Shown: in pieces, positions 1 to 14,049 of the stretch
Numbering within the stretch: the first letter of the stretch is position 1
Layout of the letters: every line of letters begins with the position of its first letter
NCBI RefSeq assembly: GCF_013373865.1
Contig: NC_050470.1
Span: forward strand, 27,310,856 to 27,374,855
Length of the DNA: 64,000 nucleotides
Direction: 5' to 3'
Origin: Monomorium pharaonis
Taxonomy: Eukaryota > Arthropoda > Insecta > Hymenoptera > Formicidae
Made by a program: the position numbers and the translations under genes
Notes under the pieces: generated by a model
The model's input: only the letters and a program-made list of their open reading frames with translations
The model's database searches: none
Told to the model about the DNA's origin: nothing

Positions 1-99
1 TCATACATTCACATTTTACTTAGGATTGCCGAGACAGCTTTAAATCTTTGCACGCTTCGTAGCACATTTTGTATGAGGCAGATGCAGTACTTTACTCAC

Positions 100-208
100 T
101 TCTAGCAGTCTTTTGGTTCAGTACTTCATCCTCGATCGCCTCGCTGAGATTCAGCGGTGGTGGTGGGGCCTTTGCCTTCGTTATCCTCAACTCTTCCTTG
201 TCCACCAT
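100..208 (-). CDS. First coding exon of an unrecognised minus-strand gene (partial)
   Basis: The exon spans about 324-100: a strong acceptor (ggttttccag|atc at 325) and a strong donor (tagaa|gtgagt, donor at 99-98). Within it, an ATG at 208-206 in good context (aaagATGG) starts 36 codons plus one base. An in-frame TGA lies 6 nt upstream, so this is a true N-terminus with 116 nt of spliced 5' UTR. The peptide begins MVDKEELRITKAKAPPPPLN and is rich in charged residues and proline. There is no signal peptide. I do not recognise the family. The rest of the gene would lie left of the window. Confidence 0.48.
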
Positions 209-1449
209 CTTTCACTGCCGTTGTTCTGAGCCTAGCATTGTTATCGACGTCGCGGTTTCCCGGTTGTTGTGGGATATTAATGTATCTAGCTCTAGTATCT
301 GCTCTACTGCTAGTTACTAATGATCTGGAAAACCAAAGGACAATGAATGTCGAGATGTGTTATCATGGAAATATAAAATAGTTGAAATTACAGGTTTAAA
401 AGACATCGGAATTGCTAGAGCGCTAAAAAAAGTCAATGTGACACTAAGATATATCCGGATTACATTTAAAGTTATATTAAATTTAAAAAATGCAATTAAA
501 AATGTTTTTTTTAAGTTGTAATATTTAATGCAGGTATAATATAAATTATTGTATAACTATATACAATAATTTATAGTCTACATATAGTCTATAATGACTT
601 TTGTTTTCGCTGATTTATTTGAAATATAGTGACAGTTTATTTGACGTTAGTTGCTTATCGGTATTGCAGGTGTTAATTTATTATATTGAGCAATTATTAG
701 AAGTATTCTGAGTGCTTGTTACACGAAATTGGAATTACCATCTATTAAATCTTGCATACATTGTGCAATTGTAGCTTGTAGGCGGTGTAGAATATATCAA
801 TAATGGACGAATTAATCACTAGTTTTCTCACTCTGCATTTCAATTTGTTGTGTTTCGAATTTTCTCATTTTATCGCGGTGAAGTCTGTTATTACAATTTG
901 CTGTTCGTGCGGTCGCAATACGGTTAGAACGAATAATGTACGCTTCGGAGCTTAGTTAGCAGTGTACAATATATATATAATTTATGAATAATAATTAATT
1001 CATTCGGATATTCTAATTTTCGAAATAATATCAGAGACACTATAACAGATCTGATGCATTTACATGCATTTTAATATTTTAAATTAACAGATATCACGAA
1101 TTATAACATGTTTCACGTATTAAGGTATTTCATGTTGCTTCTCAGTAATATACATAATTTGTGCTATTCATTGTTTATAATGCTAAATTCGATATAAAAA
1201 ATTATTAAAGGTGTATTATTACAAAGCAACGTTGCAATTAATCAATAGTTGTTTAATTACTTTAGATCACTTTTTAAAATTCTGGTTTTTAAGCACTAAT
1301 TTCATATTCCATGGTGAATTACAAACAACCCATTTGTAATTCAACATTCGTTTAAACGCAGTTACATTGCACGTATTTACTTGATTGCGAACTTTTGGAG
1401 TTTGTTACACAGTAATATTTGTTTTATCACCGGAGAATCGCAATCGCGT

Positions 1450-1451
<2 letters not shown>

Positions 1452-1489
<38 letters not shown>
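1452..1489. repeat. (GA)n microsatellite
   Basis: GA dinucleotide repeat in AT-rich intergenic DNA, slightly interrupted at the end (gaaagagagg). Confidence 0.95.
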
Positions 1490-1901
1490 GGGAGGGGTTG
1501 CAATGGTAGAAATGTCTAAATTTTCTCAACATTAGTCAGCTACGCTGTATAACAAGAAAAGCTTCTCTATCTTTTTCTCTTGCAAGGCATCTCCACTTCA
1601 CTTAATCTTCACCCGTCGCTTTATCTCTTTGACGTTTTTAGGCGTGCTATTTCGTGGATAAACATAAATATTTCAATCAAAAACGTTAACCTTATAAACG
1701 CGTTAGTGTGTGTTATTAGTTTTTGCACACATTAAATTTTTACATGTTTTATTTGGCAGCGTTTTAGGCAATCTTAATGAGATGATTAAAATAAAAAGTA
1801 CCAATCATTGTAATCGAAAAATATTCATTTTTAAAATAATACAATTTTTCTATTTTTTTAAATATATTTATTTGAAAGAAAATCGAGAGAGCTTGCATTG
1901 C

Positions 1902-2031
1902 AAGGTTATAACATATATATATTTTTAATCTTGCAATTTGTGCAAATTTACAGAATGAGTTAGATATATTTAACTCATTCTGGAAATTTGTACAAATTGC
2001 AAGATTAAAAATATATATATGTTATAAGCTT
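1902..2031. repeat. Near-perfect hairpin with 61-bp arms
   Basis: The left arm 1902-1962 pairs with 1971-2031 with only three mismatches, leaving an 8-nt loop (gatatatt). The arms include ttgcaatttgtgcaaattta and its complement. It is either a recently made fold-back (MITE-like) element or a transcribed hairpin; no coding content is present. Confidence 0.85.
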
Positions 2032-2529
2032 GTTTGACTCAATATCGCTTGTCGCTATATTTGCTATGTGGCAAATTGCAAGTGTTAATTGCGTTGATTG
2101 AGTTACCGCATGGTTTCCGTTATATCTGTAATGGTACTTGTAACAAAATCTCATAAATTTAGCTCTATTTCGTAGTTGAATCGGATCTTCCTGGAACCGC
2201 GGAAACTTCAATAATTACGCTTAAATGGGAAATTGTATCAAACTATTTTCACATCCGTTGGGTAGAGATCGCAGGTTGTTAACAGGAAGTTAAGTCACGT
2301 TATCTTCGTTCGCACTTACTTCCTACTGTAATTAAAATCCGTCTTTCAAACTTTATTCTGAAAATGTTAGTATAATTTTAATGTTCACATAATATGTATC
2401 TAAGCTGATTTGAATGAGAACATCCTTCGCGATGTAGCGCAATACGATGTATACTTGTATAATATTAGTATTACAATATAATACTTTAGGTACAGTATGT
2501 AATGTAATAAAATATTAATTAATTTAACA

Positions 2530-3281
2530 TTAGGTGTGTGCAAGTTAATTCGGTGCCTTTACATTCTGTACCTTATTATGTTATTTTTTAATTAATTTTA
2601 ATTAATTTTAATAACTTTATTAACTTTTTTCCTTTTGCAATTTATAAATGTGAATTTCAACATTTTAAAACGTTATACAATACATATATATTTTATAGTA
2701 AGCAGGTGGTATAACTTCACAAAACAGCGATGAACACGATGAACGTTCAAAAAGCAGCTCAAAACATTGCATTTTTTACGTAAATAAATATAGATATTTT
2801 ATTTAAAAATAATGTAAAAATGGAAGTAATGTTAAAAATAAAAGTAATGTTTTAAATGAAGGTAACCCGCAAAAAGTGTGGAAAAAGTATCAGAAGTTTT
2901 GGAGTAAAGATTTTTTTGAAGCATGACAACATCCATGTGTAGCAAAAAAGACGAAGATGTTATTTGGACAAGAAAATTTTCCTCATGCAAATTTTTCCCT
3001 AGACTTAGCTCCGTCGGATTATCATTCCGGTCGCTCCATCATCACTTGACTGATATTTAGAGAACATATTTTAAGACAGTAAAAGAGATTTGAAAGTTTG
3101 AAAACTTCATTGATTCAAAATCGTCAAGTTTTTCTTGAGAGTATTCGTCAGCTGTTCGATAGAAGGAACAAAGTCATAGAAAGTAATGGAAGTTATTTCA
3201 AGCATTAAACTCTATTTAATTTTTTGCGAATAAACTTTAAATTTTATAAGAAAAATGCACCGAATAAATTTACACCCTGAA
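2530..3281 (+). mobile_element. Degenerate, internally deleted mariner (Tc1/mariner) element
   Basis: The ends form inverted repeats: the left end begins ttaggtgtgtgcaagttaat and then cggtgc, and the right end reads gcaccgaataaatttacacc then ctgaa, matching over about 28 bp with mismatches. A TA follows the right end; the left flank is CA, probably a decayed TA duplication. Inside, from about 2920, is the C-terminal part of a mariner transposase in several frames: KHDNIHV, then VAKKTK, LDLAPSDYH (third catalytic Asp region) and, near 3160, NKVIESNGSYF. Stops and frameshifts show it is dead. At 752 bp it is shorter than typical 1.3-kb mariners, so the 5' half of the transposase is largely lost. 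Confidence 0.82.
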
Positions 3282-6200
3282 TAGTATTATAATAGAATAT
3301 CTTCATGTCTAATTTTCTAATTCAACGAAGAATATTCTCGAGAGAGATAGCAGGAAAGCGTAGATTCGTCGCGACGGATTACCGATGCCTCAGAGTTGCA
3401 AAATATATCTCATTGTACGTCGCTAGGAAAAATGCGCTTTTATCCATAAGACATTCATTAGCATTGCAAGTTATGTCTGCCATCTGTTTTTAATGATTGA
3501 TTGTGCCTGACTATACTGTCGAGCCAAGGCGCCGCGCCACGCCGTCGGAGTTTATCACTGAAATTCTATGTAATCCGATATTTCTAAAACTTGTAGAAGT
3601 TTCGGATTTGTTTAATCTTATACAACTTCTTAGGTACTTCCATTCCCATTGTTAAAATAACTCCTACCTCTCAGCAGTTGCATATCATTAGCAGTATATT
3701 AAAAAATCCAAAAGTATTGTAAAAATATTGCAATAGTATAAATATTTATGTAGTGTCTCTTTAAATCTTTGTAAAATTAGTCTAAAAAATGATAAGTATA
3801 TATAATTGTACAATTCTTCTTGTTTTTCTGTTAAATTCTAAACATATGTAATTACTTATAAATTGTTATATAAACAACATGCTTTTTAAATAAGGAAACA
3901 ACTTTTTAATTCTTGTAAAGTAAAAAATTATTAAAAAATGGCACAAACTGAATTTTTACTCTATAAAATTGAAATTTGACTTTTGTTAAAACTAATTAGC
4001 TAATTATTCGAAAAATTGCACAAGCTCAATTTTTATTCTTTTAGTACGACGGTTTTTTCAGCAGATAATGGGTAGTAATTAAACAAGAATTGTTTAACAT
4101 TTTAAACGTGTAGTAGTACTTGTCAAGTCCATGCACGTGAGAGTTGAGAACTTTCCATATTAAGAGACAGTGTTGTTTGCAAGTTATTATACATTTTATT
4201 GTGTAGCTGTTGTTTACGCGAGTACGGCGTTAACTTCATCAACATGTCACATCATTATATGTAACTCAAATTTTGTTTTTATTTTACTAATATTAACAAT
4301 ATCTATTATTCTTGTAAATTCAAAATCTTTCTTGTTTCAAAACTGCTTTTATACATTATTTTATTGCGCGTCATTTGGGTAACATTGAATAATAAAGTGA
4401 CGAGCAATATTAGATAGTAGTCAGCGAGATTGACTTCTGACGATTGTGTTTTCTTCTAGATAAATATAAAATATGGGGAAGATATGGGGCAAATAACAGA
4501 AAGGAATGATATTAGTTGTAAAGAAATTAAAAAATGAGTAACATTCTGTTCCAAAAGTACATTAACAGATGGATTACAAGTTATTAAGAATAAAAGAGAA
4601 CTAATATTAAAATCATGTGCAGATAATTTCAATCCTACCCAAAAAATTTGTAATTAAAATCAATAAATGTCTTTTAAATATTTATATATTTCCGATATCA
4701 CCTTCTAATTTACAAAAACAAAAATATTACAACATTTATATTTTTAATACAATTAAAAAAGCATTTTAGTATAAGAAGAATTTTATATTATCTGTATTAC
4801 ATTTAATTTTTATCGTTTAAGAAAATAAAGTCTTAAAAGATCTAAGGTGTATAACGCTATTTTTCTCTCTATTAAATTTTAGTATTCTATCATATAAATT
4901 GCAAAAAATTGTTTGTGATACTAAAAGAAAGGCTAAAGAAATTAATTTTTTTTGCTACATCTATTACATAAACATGATATTATAACTTGCCATTTATTAT
5001 GTTGCATTCTGAAGCAGATATCAGTTCTATTATCCGATGCATCGCGCATGTTATTATATACATATATATTTCATAGTTATGTGCGATCAGAGCCTTTTCA
5101 GTTAGTAACGTGTTGTTTCGTTAATAATGTAATATCAGGGACGATGTTTCCGTTTCCTGATCATCCGCAACGTGCATTCATCCGCGTATTGAAAAGTACT
5201 AAATGTGCGATCTAATGCAATGTAGTAAACAAAGCGATATAAATTACTATCACTGCAGCTTCTCGGATTACAATGCTTCATTATTCAAACACATAGATTA
5301 AAAGTAACATTTAACTGTATAACACAACGACCCTTTTATTATCTGCAAAAATTAGAATCTTAAAATAACTTTATGGCAGTTTCAAGTTAATACTTTATTT
5401 TTTGCTGACAATTGAAGTAAATATTTAAAAAAATAAAAAAATAAACATATTAATAATGGCAAAGACCTGTATTCGATTTCTTTTGTACCAATCATAAAAG
5501 TGTTAGCACTCATCGTTTATTTTATTTATTGGTTTGTGTGAAAAAAAAAATTAATAATAGATATAAATATGAAATAATTACTGTTATTTCTAAAATAGAT
5601 TTTATTTCTCACAAATAGTACCTTTGAAATGCAATGCAAAGAAGATGCTTTATTATTCGCAACTTAGTCGCATTAACACATTAGTCAACGAGATAAATAT
5701 AGTTATTAAAATAGCAAAAAAAGGAGTACAAGCAAACATTCAACAAATACAGTCATAAATCTTTATTGTCGAGAGGCGTTACCTTAAAATATATTATCTC
5801 CAGCAGCTACCATTTTTCATATTTTACCGTCACGTGCAGGTGTATAAGTCGACATTTTTCTCTAAAGAGTTAAAGCGGATAGCGACGAGATGTTGGGCTC
5901 TAAAGAAAATATTACACTTTTTCAGTTCTCCTTGATATTCTTTCTGACATTTTTATCTTTTTCTTGTCTAAAATCTCGCTGTTGCATTTATGCATTTTGT
6001 TTTATGAGACACCTATTGTGTTGGTAAAGAAATATTTTTTGTAGTATGTCTAATGAGATGCTTGAGAATTTTTCCGGAGAGAATAACCGGATAAATTTGT
6101 GTGCGGTTGCAATGTATTAATCGCTTTTCCTGTAAAATCAGATCTCTTCTGTGTGATTTATATTGAATTTATCAATATATTGTATAACTATCTTAATATC

Positions 6201-6781
6201 CTAATGTGACTATTTTTAACACAAGAACCAAAATGTTTGATTGCACATTTGACGAATTAGATAATTTTTTAACAAAGATGAAATAGTTTAGAATAATTAA
6301 CAAAATTCATTTTAATTACAATTATTTCAAGCATATTGTAAATTATAAACTTTTATTGTTACTGTAAGCAATTTATTTGAAGCGTTCAAACAAAAGTGAA
6401 GACGCAAAAGAGAATTAAAGCATTGTTTAAAAGAGAATTATTTGACTTTAATATTAACAAAATAGTTTGGTAACCACGAGAACTTTGTATAAAGCATAAA
6501 TTTTCCTAGAATCGGTCTCTTCATCAGTGTACTTAATACAGTCTTGTGGTATTCTCGTGATCGAAGTTTAACACGTGGCCAATGACAGATGCGCAATTGG
6601 ATTTCGAGGAACGTTTGGAGGTGTACCATTGTTCTCTCAGAATAACCCATTACTAACACATGCGGTAAGGTTTCGGTGCTGTGCATTGCGACGGTATACT
6701 GATCTCTCGAATAGAACTCGAATGTCACGGCCAGGTATAATAGATATATGCCGAAATTGAAGATGATGTATGAGCAGAAGA

Positions 6782-6792
6782 GGGAAAGAGAA

Positions 6793-6853
<61 letters not shown>
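6782..6853. repeat. (GA)n microsatellite
   Basis: About 70 bp of GA repeat, interrupted by GAAA units in its first third. No gene is apparent nearby. Confidence 0.95.
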
Positions 6854-6855
<2 letters not shown>

Positions 6856-9800
6856 TCTAAATAATTTTAATTTACTAATTAAATAAATCTTAAAACTTTG
6901 TATACTTTGAGCAATTATATAACAGTCGAAATTAAAGTATAGAATCGAGTAAAGTAGTAAATATTAAGAAGTAATAGTAATTTGCTATTTTAAAGTAATA
7001 ATGACAATTAAATTAAAAATTAAAAATTCGAATAGGACAATCTTTCGAATAGGATAATCTTTCCACTTTTTTCAGATCCCATTTATTTTCGATTAAAATA
7101 GGTTTTAAAATTTAAATATCTTAAAAATTTATTAAAATAATAGATTTAAAAAGAATTTTTAGTCATATAATTAGCCCAATATTATTATTTTTATTTTTTA
7201 TTATCTGATTTTGTTAAAGATAAAAAACAATTACTGTAAAAAATAAATATCTATATTAATGAGCAATTAAACATTAAATATAATCTAAAAGTAATATAAA
7301 AGCAGGTTTAATAGAACTACGATGCAAGAAGAAAAATACTCCAATTTATAGTTATACAAATTTTGCCCGGTTTGATGTATCTGAGTAATGCGATAAGCAA
7401 CGAAATGATACTTGAGCCTGTATTCATGGAAGAATGTGCTCGACTGGAATTTCTCTTATAAAATCAGTGCACTTAATCGAGCAGCCTCGATCAAGCACAA
7501 GCGGATGATGTTTTATATGAATCGATGAATATAATCTGATCAAGTGAAATGCAAATTACACTCTACTAGTAAGTCAATTATTACATTATATGCATGCAAT
7601 TATTTCAATTTTTACGGAATGATAAAGCACGCTAATAGAGTTTTAAATTTGAAAGATATCAGCATACAAAATGAAAATTACATATATACATTAATATTTT
7701 TCTATACACACAAAAAAATTAAAATTGTTTTTAAATCTCAATATAAATATCAGTATAAATAGATGCTTTTTAATTTACAACTTTTAATAGTTTAGTTTTA
7801 TATTATAAACGCGTCTTTGTTTCAAAACTTTATAATGGAAATTAATGGTGTATGTTGTAATTGTGCAATAATAATATTTTATTATTATATATTGCGATAT
7901 AGATTAAAATATTTATAAATAGAAATATGCAGAATTTAAATATATATTGTATTCTCAAATGCAATATAACTTTGATTTTTTGGAAATATTATTTTGTGAA
8001 TTTTTAGTTTTGACAGAATACTTTTGTTTTTCCAAGAATTTATTTTTACTATTGTTTAAATAAAAGTGGTATGTGTATGCGTGTGTATGAGTACGTACAA
8101 ATTAAAATAAATCGGCACAGTTGATTTGTTATCGCAAATCAGTACGATATAAACTCTCTATTTTTCCAAACCGTTAATATACGATTTTATTTACGTATAT
8201 AGCTTTCAAAGTTTCACATTGTGAATAAAAGCCCATACTTTTGGATTAAAGATAAATTGAAAAATCATCGTATAAAAGCATATTTCAATTCTTTCATAGT
8301 CTTCCTACAATCATAACAAGAGATATTTGTTGCGTAACAAAAATATATTGCACGCACGCTTTTCTATAACAAACTCATATGTCTGACCGTATGTACGCTG
8401 TATCACTTAATTTCCGGATAAATTGGTGAAAAAAAAAACGTATTCTGAATCAATGATGAAATGAATTTTTCCGAGATGCGTGTATATTTACTTTTTTCTT
8501 GACAAGTTTCAAAGAGATTACGAGCTCAGCCGGATGGAAGAAAAATAGAATACTCATATCGCTCGCGGGGAAGAATGATCGTCCAAGACTTCATTAAACC
8601 AGCACTCTGACGTGTACACAGTAGTCATAGTCACGACAAATAAGCGTGATACAATTTCAGTCCAATGATAACAGTCACAATTAACTTATATTTCTCATAT
8701 CACAAACCCGGGGGATTTCTATTAACTTTATTGTAGATAAATAAAGTAATAATATTAATAAATAATTGTTTACTCGCGCCTGTGCATAATGCTTGACACA
8801 ATTTAATTTTCAGACTAAACTGGAACTCAACAATAAATCTCATGTAAAGTTTATACAATAAATATTTGTTAATTTATGTTTAAAATTTGCGGATTAGTTA
8901 ATACCATTACTCATCGTTTATCTGAAACAAAATTTTAGTTAAATAGAAATATTTTGTTTTAAGAATTAAAATTTTTTACTTAATATATAATCGAATATTT
9001 GTAAAAGCGATTATTGATATTCTACTTTAATTTTTATATCAAACATTGCGTGGATAATATAGATTAAAAATGTGTTGCGCGTAATATGATTTAAAAATAC
9101 TATTGCAGTAAATGCTAACCGCGGTTGTATCAGCGAGCATCATGCAAGATAGATCATGATAAAGAAAACATAAAGATAGAGAAACGAAAACTTTGTGTGC
9201 ACGTAGATTTAAAGGCCCTAATAAGAAGCAAATGAAAGATTTCTTCTGATTAGAAAGTGACCCAATTAGTTACGAGTAAATTCTTAAGTCATTTGGTCAT
9301 CTTGCCGTCACGTCGTGTTAAAGACGATCCGGCTGAATAATCACTTTCAAGCTTTTGTGAGTGTAATTACCTGACACTTAAGTCGTCTGTCTTACGGTGG
9401 TAGCATAGTTTACCGAGATACTTAGGAACTTGTTCACGCTTCCTCGATAATTCAAGCTTTCCGAACGGAACTTTCTACGGACCTAGCGTCTGAACATCGG
9501 CACAAACATATATCAGGCATCTAGAATTTCCTGCGCGTATCCGGTTATCTCCCATAAAGTATACAGAAAGTTACACGAAATTCGCGAGCAAATTGCGCTT
9601 TCCTTCGATTAAACTTTAATCGTTTATTAGCCGTGAAAGACAGAAAGGGATCAGTTAACCTTATTAAAGAAATAATCATGTATATAGAAGTGCAACAATC
9701 GAAAATAAAATTTAAAATTAGCTTCATAATTTCTTAGGTCGTACGTGATCTTTAACTTATCTATATCTCTTACCTATGTTCTAAGGTTTTATCAAAGAAA

Positions 9801-10030
9801 GTCGGAAACTAGGGTGCGCTATATCCTTCCCTTATACTATACATAATGTAACACGCTTCTCTAATGACACTTGAGAGAGATCGCCAGTATTAAATTTAAA
9901 CACTTATTTTAAAAACTTAATAAAAGTTACTTAAATTCAATCATTAAAAATTTATTGCCTATGATCTTTGAGACTTTTAAATTCTTTTTAAACAGTTACT
10001 GAGAAGTTACTAATAAATTAATGTTCAATT

Positions 10031-10225
10031 TTATAAAGTTAGTTAACTGTATGTTCTGATCTAACTATTTAAAAACTGTAATTTGAGATTACGTATTAGA
10101 CTACTTATCGTATATATATATATATATATATATATAAATATATAAAGTAAGTAGTCAAATACGTTATCTCAAATTAAAGTTTTCAAAGAGTTAGATTAGA
10201 ACATACAGTTAACTAACTTTATAAA
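10031..10225. repeat. Long inverted repeat around a TA microsatellite
   Basis: The left arm, about 10031-10106 (ttataaagttagttaactgt...), pairs with about 10147-10225 (...acagttaactaactttataa), roughly 76 bp with a few mismatches and small gaps. The centre holds a (TA)n run at 10111-10136. It is MITE-like in structure. A GT microsatellite follows at 10256-10291. Confidence 0.8.
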
Positions 10226-10254
10226 GTAGAGTAAGTAGAGTAACAGAATACCAA

Positions 10255-10255
<1 letters not shown>

Positions 10256-10291
<36 letters not shown>
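10256..10291. repeat. (GT)n microsatellite
   Basis: Pure GT tract of about 36 bp just beyond the fold-back element at 10031-10225. Confidence 0.95.
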
Positions 10292-10292
<1 letters not shown>

Positions 10293-11204
10293 AAGGATGT
10301 ATGTGTCACGTCTCAAATTATTACAAATTTTCTAAATATTACATATTGTCTTATTACGTATGAATATTTGTGTAAAACCTAAGGATAATTATTTTATTAA
10401 TTTTTAAGTTATTTAATTTCTGTTTAGTCTTAATTCTTGTATAAAAATGCACTTTGTGTTACTTGTAAATTCAATAAGAAAATAGTATTATGAATTGGTT
10501 CAAATTTTTTATTATTTTCTTCTTTATGCAGCTTCAGTTTATATAGTTTCATCAGAATCAGAGAATCAAATTCGGATACTCGCGATACTCGCGTATATAT
10601 TTTAAGTTGAACATCTACAATGGAGGTTAGAAATTCAGAATACTTTAAGCAGACCAATAAAATTTAGCATTCGGCAATTATTGGGAAGATTGGACATTAA
10701 CTAATAAATTTAAAAAAAAAAGATGTTTTTATTGTTTATATAAAAATGATAAAAAGACTAATCAATGTTGTACTCAATGCAACAAACCCGTTTGCGATAA
10801 TCATAGATAAACCATTATTTATATGGTTATAAGAGCAAAGATAAAAACAACCAATAGGTAGGGTTAGAGAGTGCCGAAAAACACGGTAGGGATTGAGGGT
10901 TAATCCAATTTTAAATTATACAAAAATTATTTTTATATTTATTTAAAAATAACATGAACAAATTATGTGTGTGTAAGTTTTGGTTTACGGTAAGAAATTA
11001 TTAATTATTAATGAGTATGTTGAGTAGAGAGAATTGTCGAGTATTAGTTTGAGCTATTTGAGTCTAATTTGAACTTGAAAGTAAGTATTAATTATTTGTG
11101 ATTGCTATTTAGCAATTGCGCAATTCTCTGTTAAATGCAGCTAATGCTAATTCAAGGTAAACGAGTGGAATAATGCACGCTGTTTCACTGAATAATATAA
11201 AGAC

Positions 11205-11224
11205 CTCTCTCTCTCTCTCTCTCT
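11205..11224. repeat. (CT)n microsatellite
   Basis: Short CT tract in intergenic AT-rich sequence. Confidence 0.9.
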
Positions 11225-14049
11225 TCTCACATTTCTTTTGAACAATATTCCAAAGACCAAAATAAATATTATTTTAGTTGGAAAATATTTTTATATATTG
11301 TTTGCACAAATATTGCATATATATTAGCATAAAAATAAATTAGAAAAGAGAATAGAGAAAGATCTGTAAACGCTTTAAATATTTAAAGCGGTGCACACAC
11401 AATAGGGAATTTATCTTCCGTTCTTGCATTTTTCGAACCTTGCAGATATAGAAAGATCAAACAATCTCTATCGTAGTACAATATTAAAATTTACTTTTTG
11501 TGTGTTTTTGTACAATGTAGAGATATATGTTTTATTCTTATTATAAGAGATGTTTTCCAAATTCTCTTTCGTCAAAAATAATATATGCCAAATAATTTGC
11601 GGCAATGATTTTTTAATCGTCTCGAATTCAAATCGATTTGTTAACGAGAGTAACGTAAGTAGGATGCGTAATACAGTTGTTAATTCGTTTCTTGTTTACG
11701 TCACTGTCAATTTCAATTCCCGTTGCGCGGTTTTCGCGTATCTGTCGATTATCGATGTAAAACGACGGGTATCGGGCGAAACGCAAACGTCGATCAGTCT
11801 CGCGGCAAATCATCTGTGTTTCATGTGTACATATGTGTGTACATACAACAAGCTGATGGATATGCGAATGAAATATATATTTTTGCGCAGCTCTTAAATT
11901 ATTTTAGCGTTACACTGTCAGATATCCTCACTTGTTAACGTCATGCATATTCATCCAATTCTGAATTTTGCAAAAAATATTATCTCCAGATAAGATTCGT
12001 TCTCTACCGCTACTTCTTGTCATATATGCCAAGTCAAAACTGACCTGGAAAATCGTGGAACGCGAAATTTTTTCGTTACATCTGAAAACGAATCATATTA
12101 CACGGTTACATTACTTTTTTGAGTTCTCTCTTGACGTTTGCACTATTCCTATTTTTATTTTATATATTAATTCTTTCGAGTTTATTTTTCAAGAAATATT
12201 AAATGTAGTATTGATAGATCAATAATATATAATTTATATATTGACTCTCTTCCTTCATTGTAATATTCCTTTTTGTTATTACATTAATCTTCGGTCCGAT
12301 GGTTATAAAAAGGAGATATCCAACTTTTAATCTTTTTATTAAAATATTCTTCCTTGCACAAGACAATGTTATTATTGCAATTAATCGATAGATTTATAAA
12401 TCAGTTGTGTTACTATACACAGTATGTGGATAGCGAGTTATTATTTGTAGAGTAAAAATATCGTAATTGTGTATGTTATTGTTTTACATTACGTAATTAT
12501 TTTAATTATTTGAAAAATAAAAATTGAAATTAATAATGTAATAAAATATAATTGTTACATGTAACACCCTTTGTTCTCTCTATATATTTTTAAAATTTGT
12601 GGAGCAATTTCAATTTTACAATTTTAAAAGAATGGAGCACGTATGGTTTTTTTGTAATCTCTCTTTTGTAAGAGAAAATACATTTTCAATTCTAGTATTA
12701 CTATGCTGGGATTAATCCTCTGAAATTATAGTTTATGCTTTTGTAAAAACTTTGATGTTTCGACTTTATGAATATGCTTCTGTTGGTGTTATAGCAATAG
12801 CTGGTACTTCCTATCCAAGGCTAACGTGGCTTTTATAAATCTCTTAAGGGATTTTAATTTTAAAGTTCGTAGCTTTCTCTCTTTCATGCTTCTGTTATAC
12901 AAAAATGGAAAATGTGAATTTAATGTATGTAGGGAATATGACTGTGCGAGTTGAAGAATAAAAAACATTATAATAAAACTCAAAGATCTGTAGTATTCTT
13001 TAATTGATTCAAAATCAATTTTTCTCCGATAGAAATTTCATTTTTTCCTAATTGCTGATTTAGTGTATTAAACAGAGTGATAGTTTTAAATTAGATTTTG
13101 TTAAAATAAAATTAAGTGACTTAGTTCTCGAAAAGTATTTTATATAATATTAATGAATAAGTAAATAAAAAAAAAAAGAAAATAATCTGAAGTAATTTTT
13201 ACAGAAATATTAAACATAGATATTCATACATACATATTCAGAAATATTCATGCATAGACAAAAGATTATTTAAGAAATAAAGTAAATCTCTCATTTCCTA
13301 CTATAGAGTTTCGGAATTTCTAATGATGCGTACAACGTCAGTGAATTCAAGTCCGAGTTTGAAGTACGAAAAATAAGTTCTAACTAATTTGTGGAGTCGC
13401 GTGAAGCGTAATTTGATAAAGAATCCGTTAAATTGCCACGAGCAAAGTACCTTATAAAGGGTATTCGTTTTTAACGATTAATTAGCTTGTCTTGAACACG
13501 AATGTTTCCCATGCGACACTACATATGAGAAATGGATGCCGAATGAGTAGGTAAGGTCACACAACGCAGGTCGTATCAACAGTCTTTCGATCTTCTTCCC
13601 AATTATAATTTAATTGGGTCATGATTATATTTACGAAAGTACTTTGTTAATGTATAAACATACACATTTTTTTCAACACAATTTTTTTTAAACTAAAAAT
13701 ATATTCTACAAAAAAATCACGTAAAACGTATTCAATTATTCCGATTTATATAAATAACGTAATACTTGGTATAGCATTAGTTTTGTATCATAAACAAGAA
13801 TTAAATATTAATGGCAAAGATCGATTTCATTCAGCTTTTATCATTCAAAGTTTATCATGAGTGATTTCATTAGTCCTAATAATTTTACCACAAAACTTTC
13901 ATCATACATTTACGCACGCACCATTTCACTTATGTTACACATTCACATATCCGTTAATTAAAACAAAGTTTATTAATCTCAACGTCCTTTATACTTTTAA
14001 TTTCAAATTTCGCGGAGATATTTTTTGTTAAATGTACACTTACGTGTCG

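Larger units (their letters stand above)
325..2529. other. Intergenic or intronic AT-rich DNA
   Basis: No coding exon recognised. It probably includes intron upstream of the minus-strand exon at 100-324. It contains the GA repeat at 1452 and the hairpin at 1902-2031. Confidence 0.6.
3282..14049. other. AT-rich stretch without recognised gene
   Basis: Only short chance frames are seen on either strand. It contains the GA repeat (6782), the fold-back (10031), a GT tract and a CT tract. A slightly GC-richer patch lies around 11630-11800, without recognisable protein. Confidence 0.6.

Noticed and set aside
69..320. Plus-strand frames over the left-edge exon
   Set aside because: Antisense to a minus-strand exon with strong splice sites; the hydrophobic run looks like chance.
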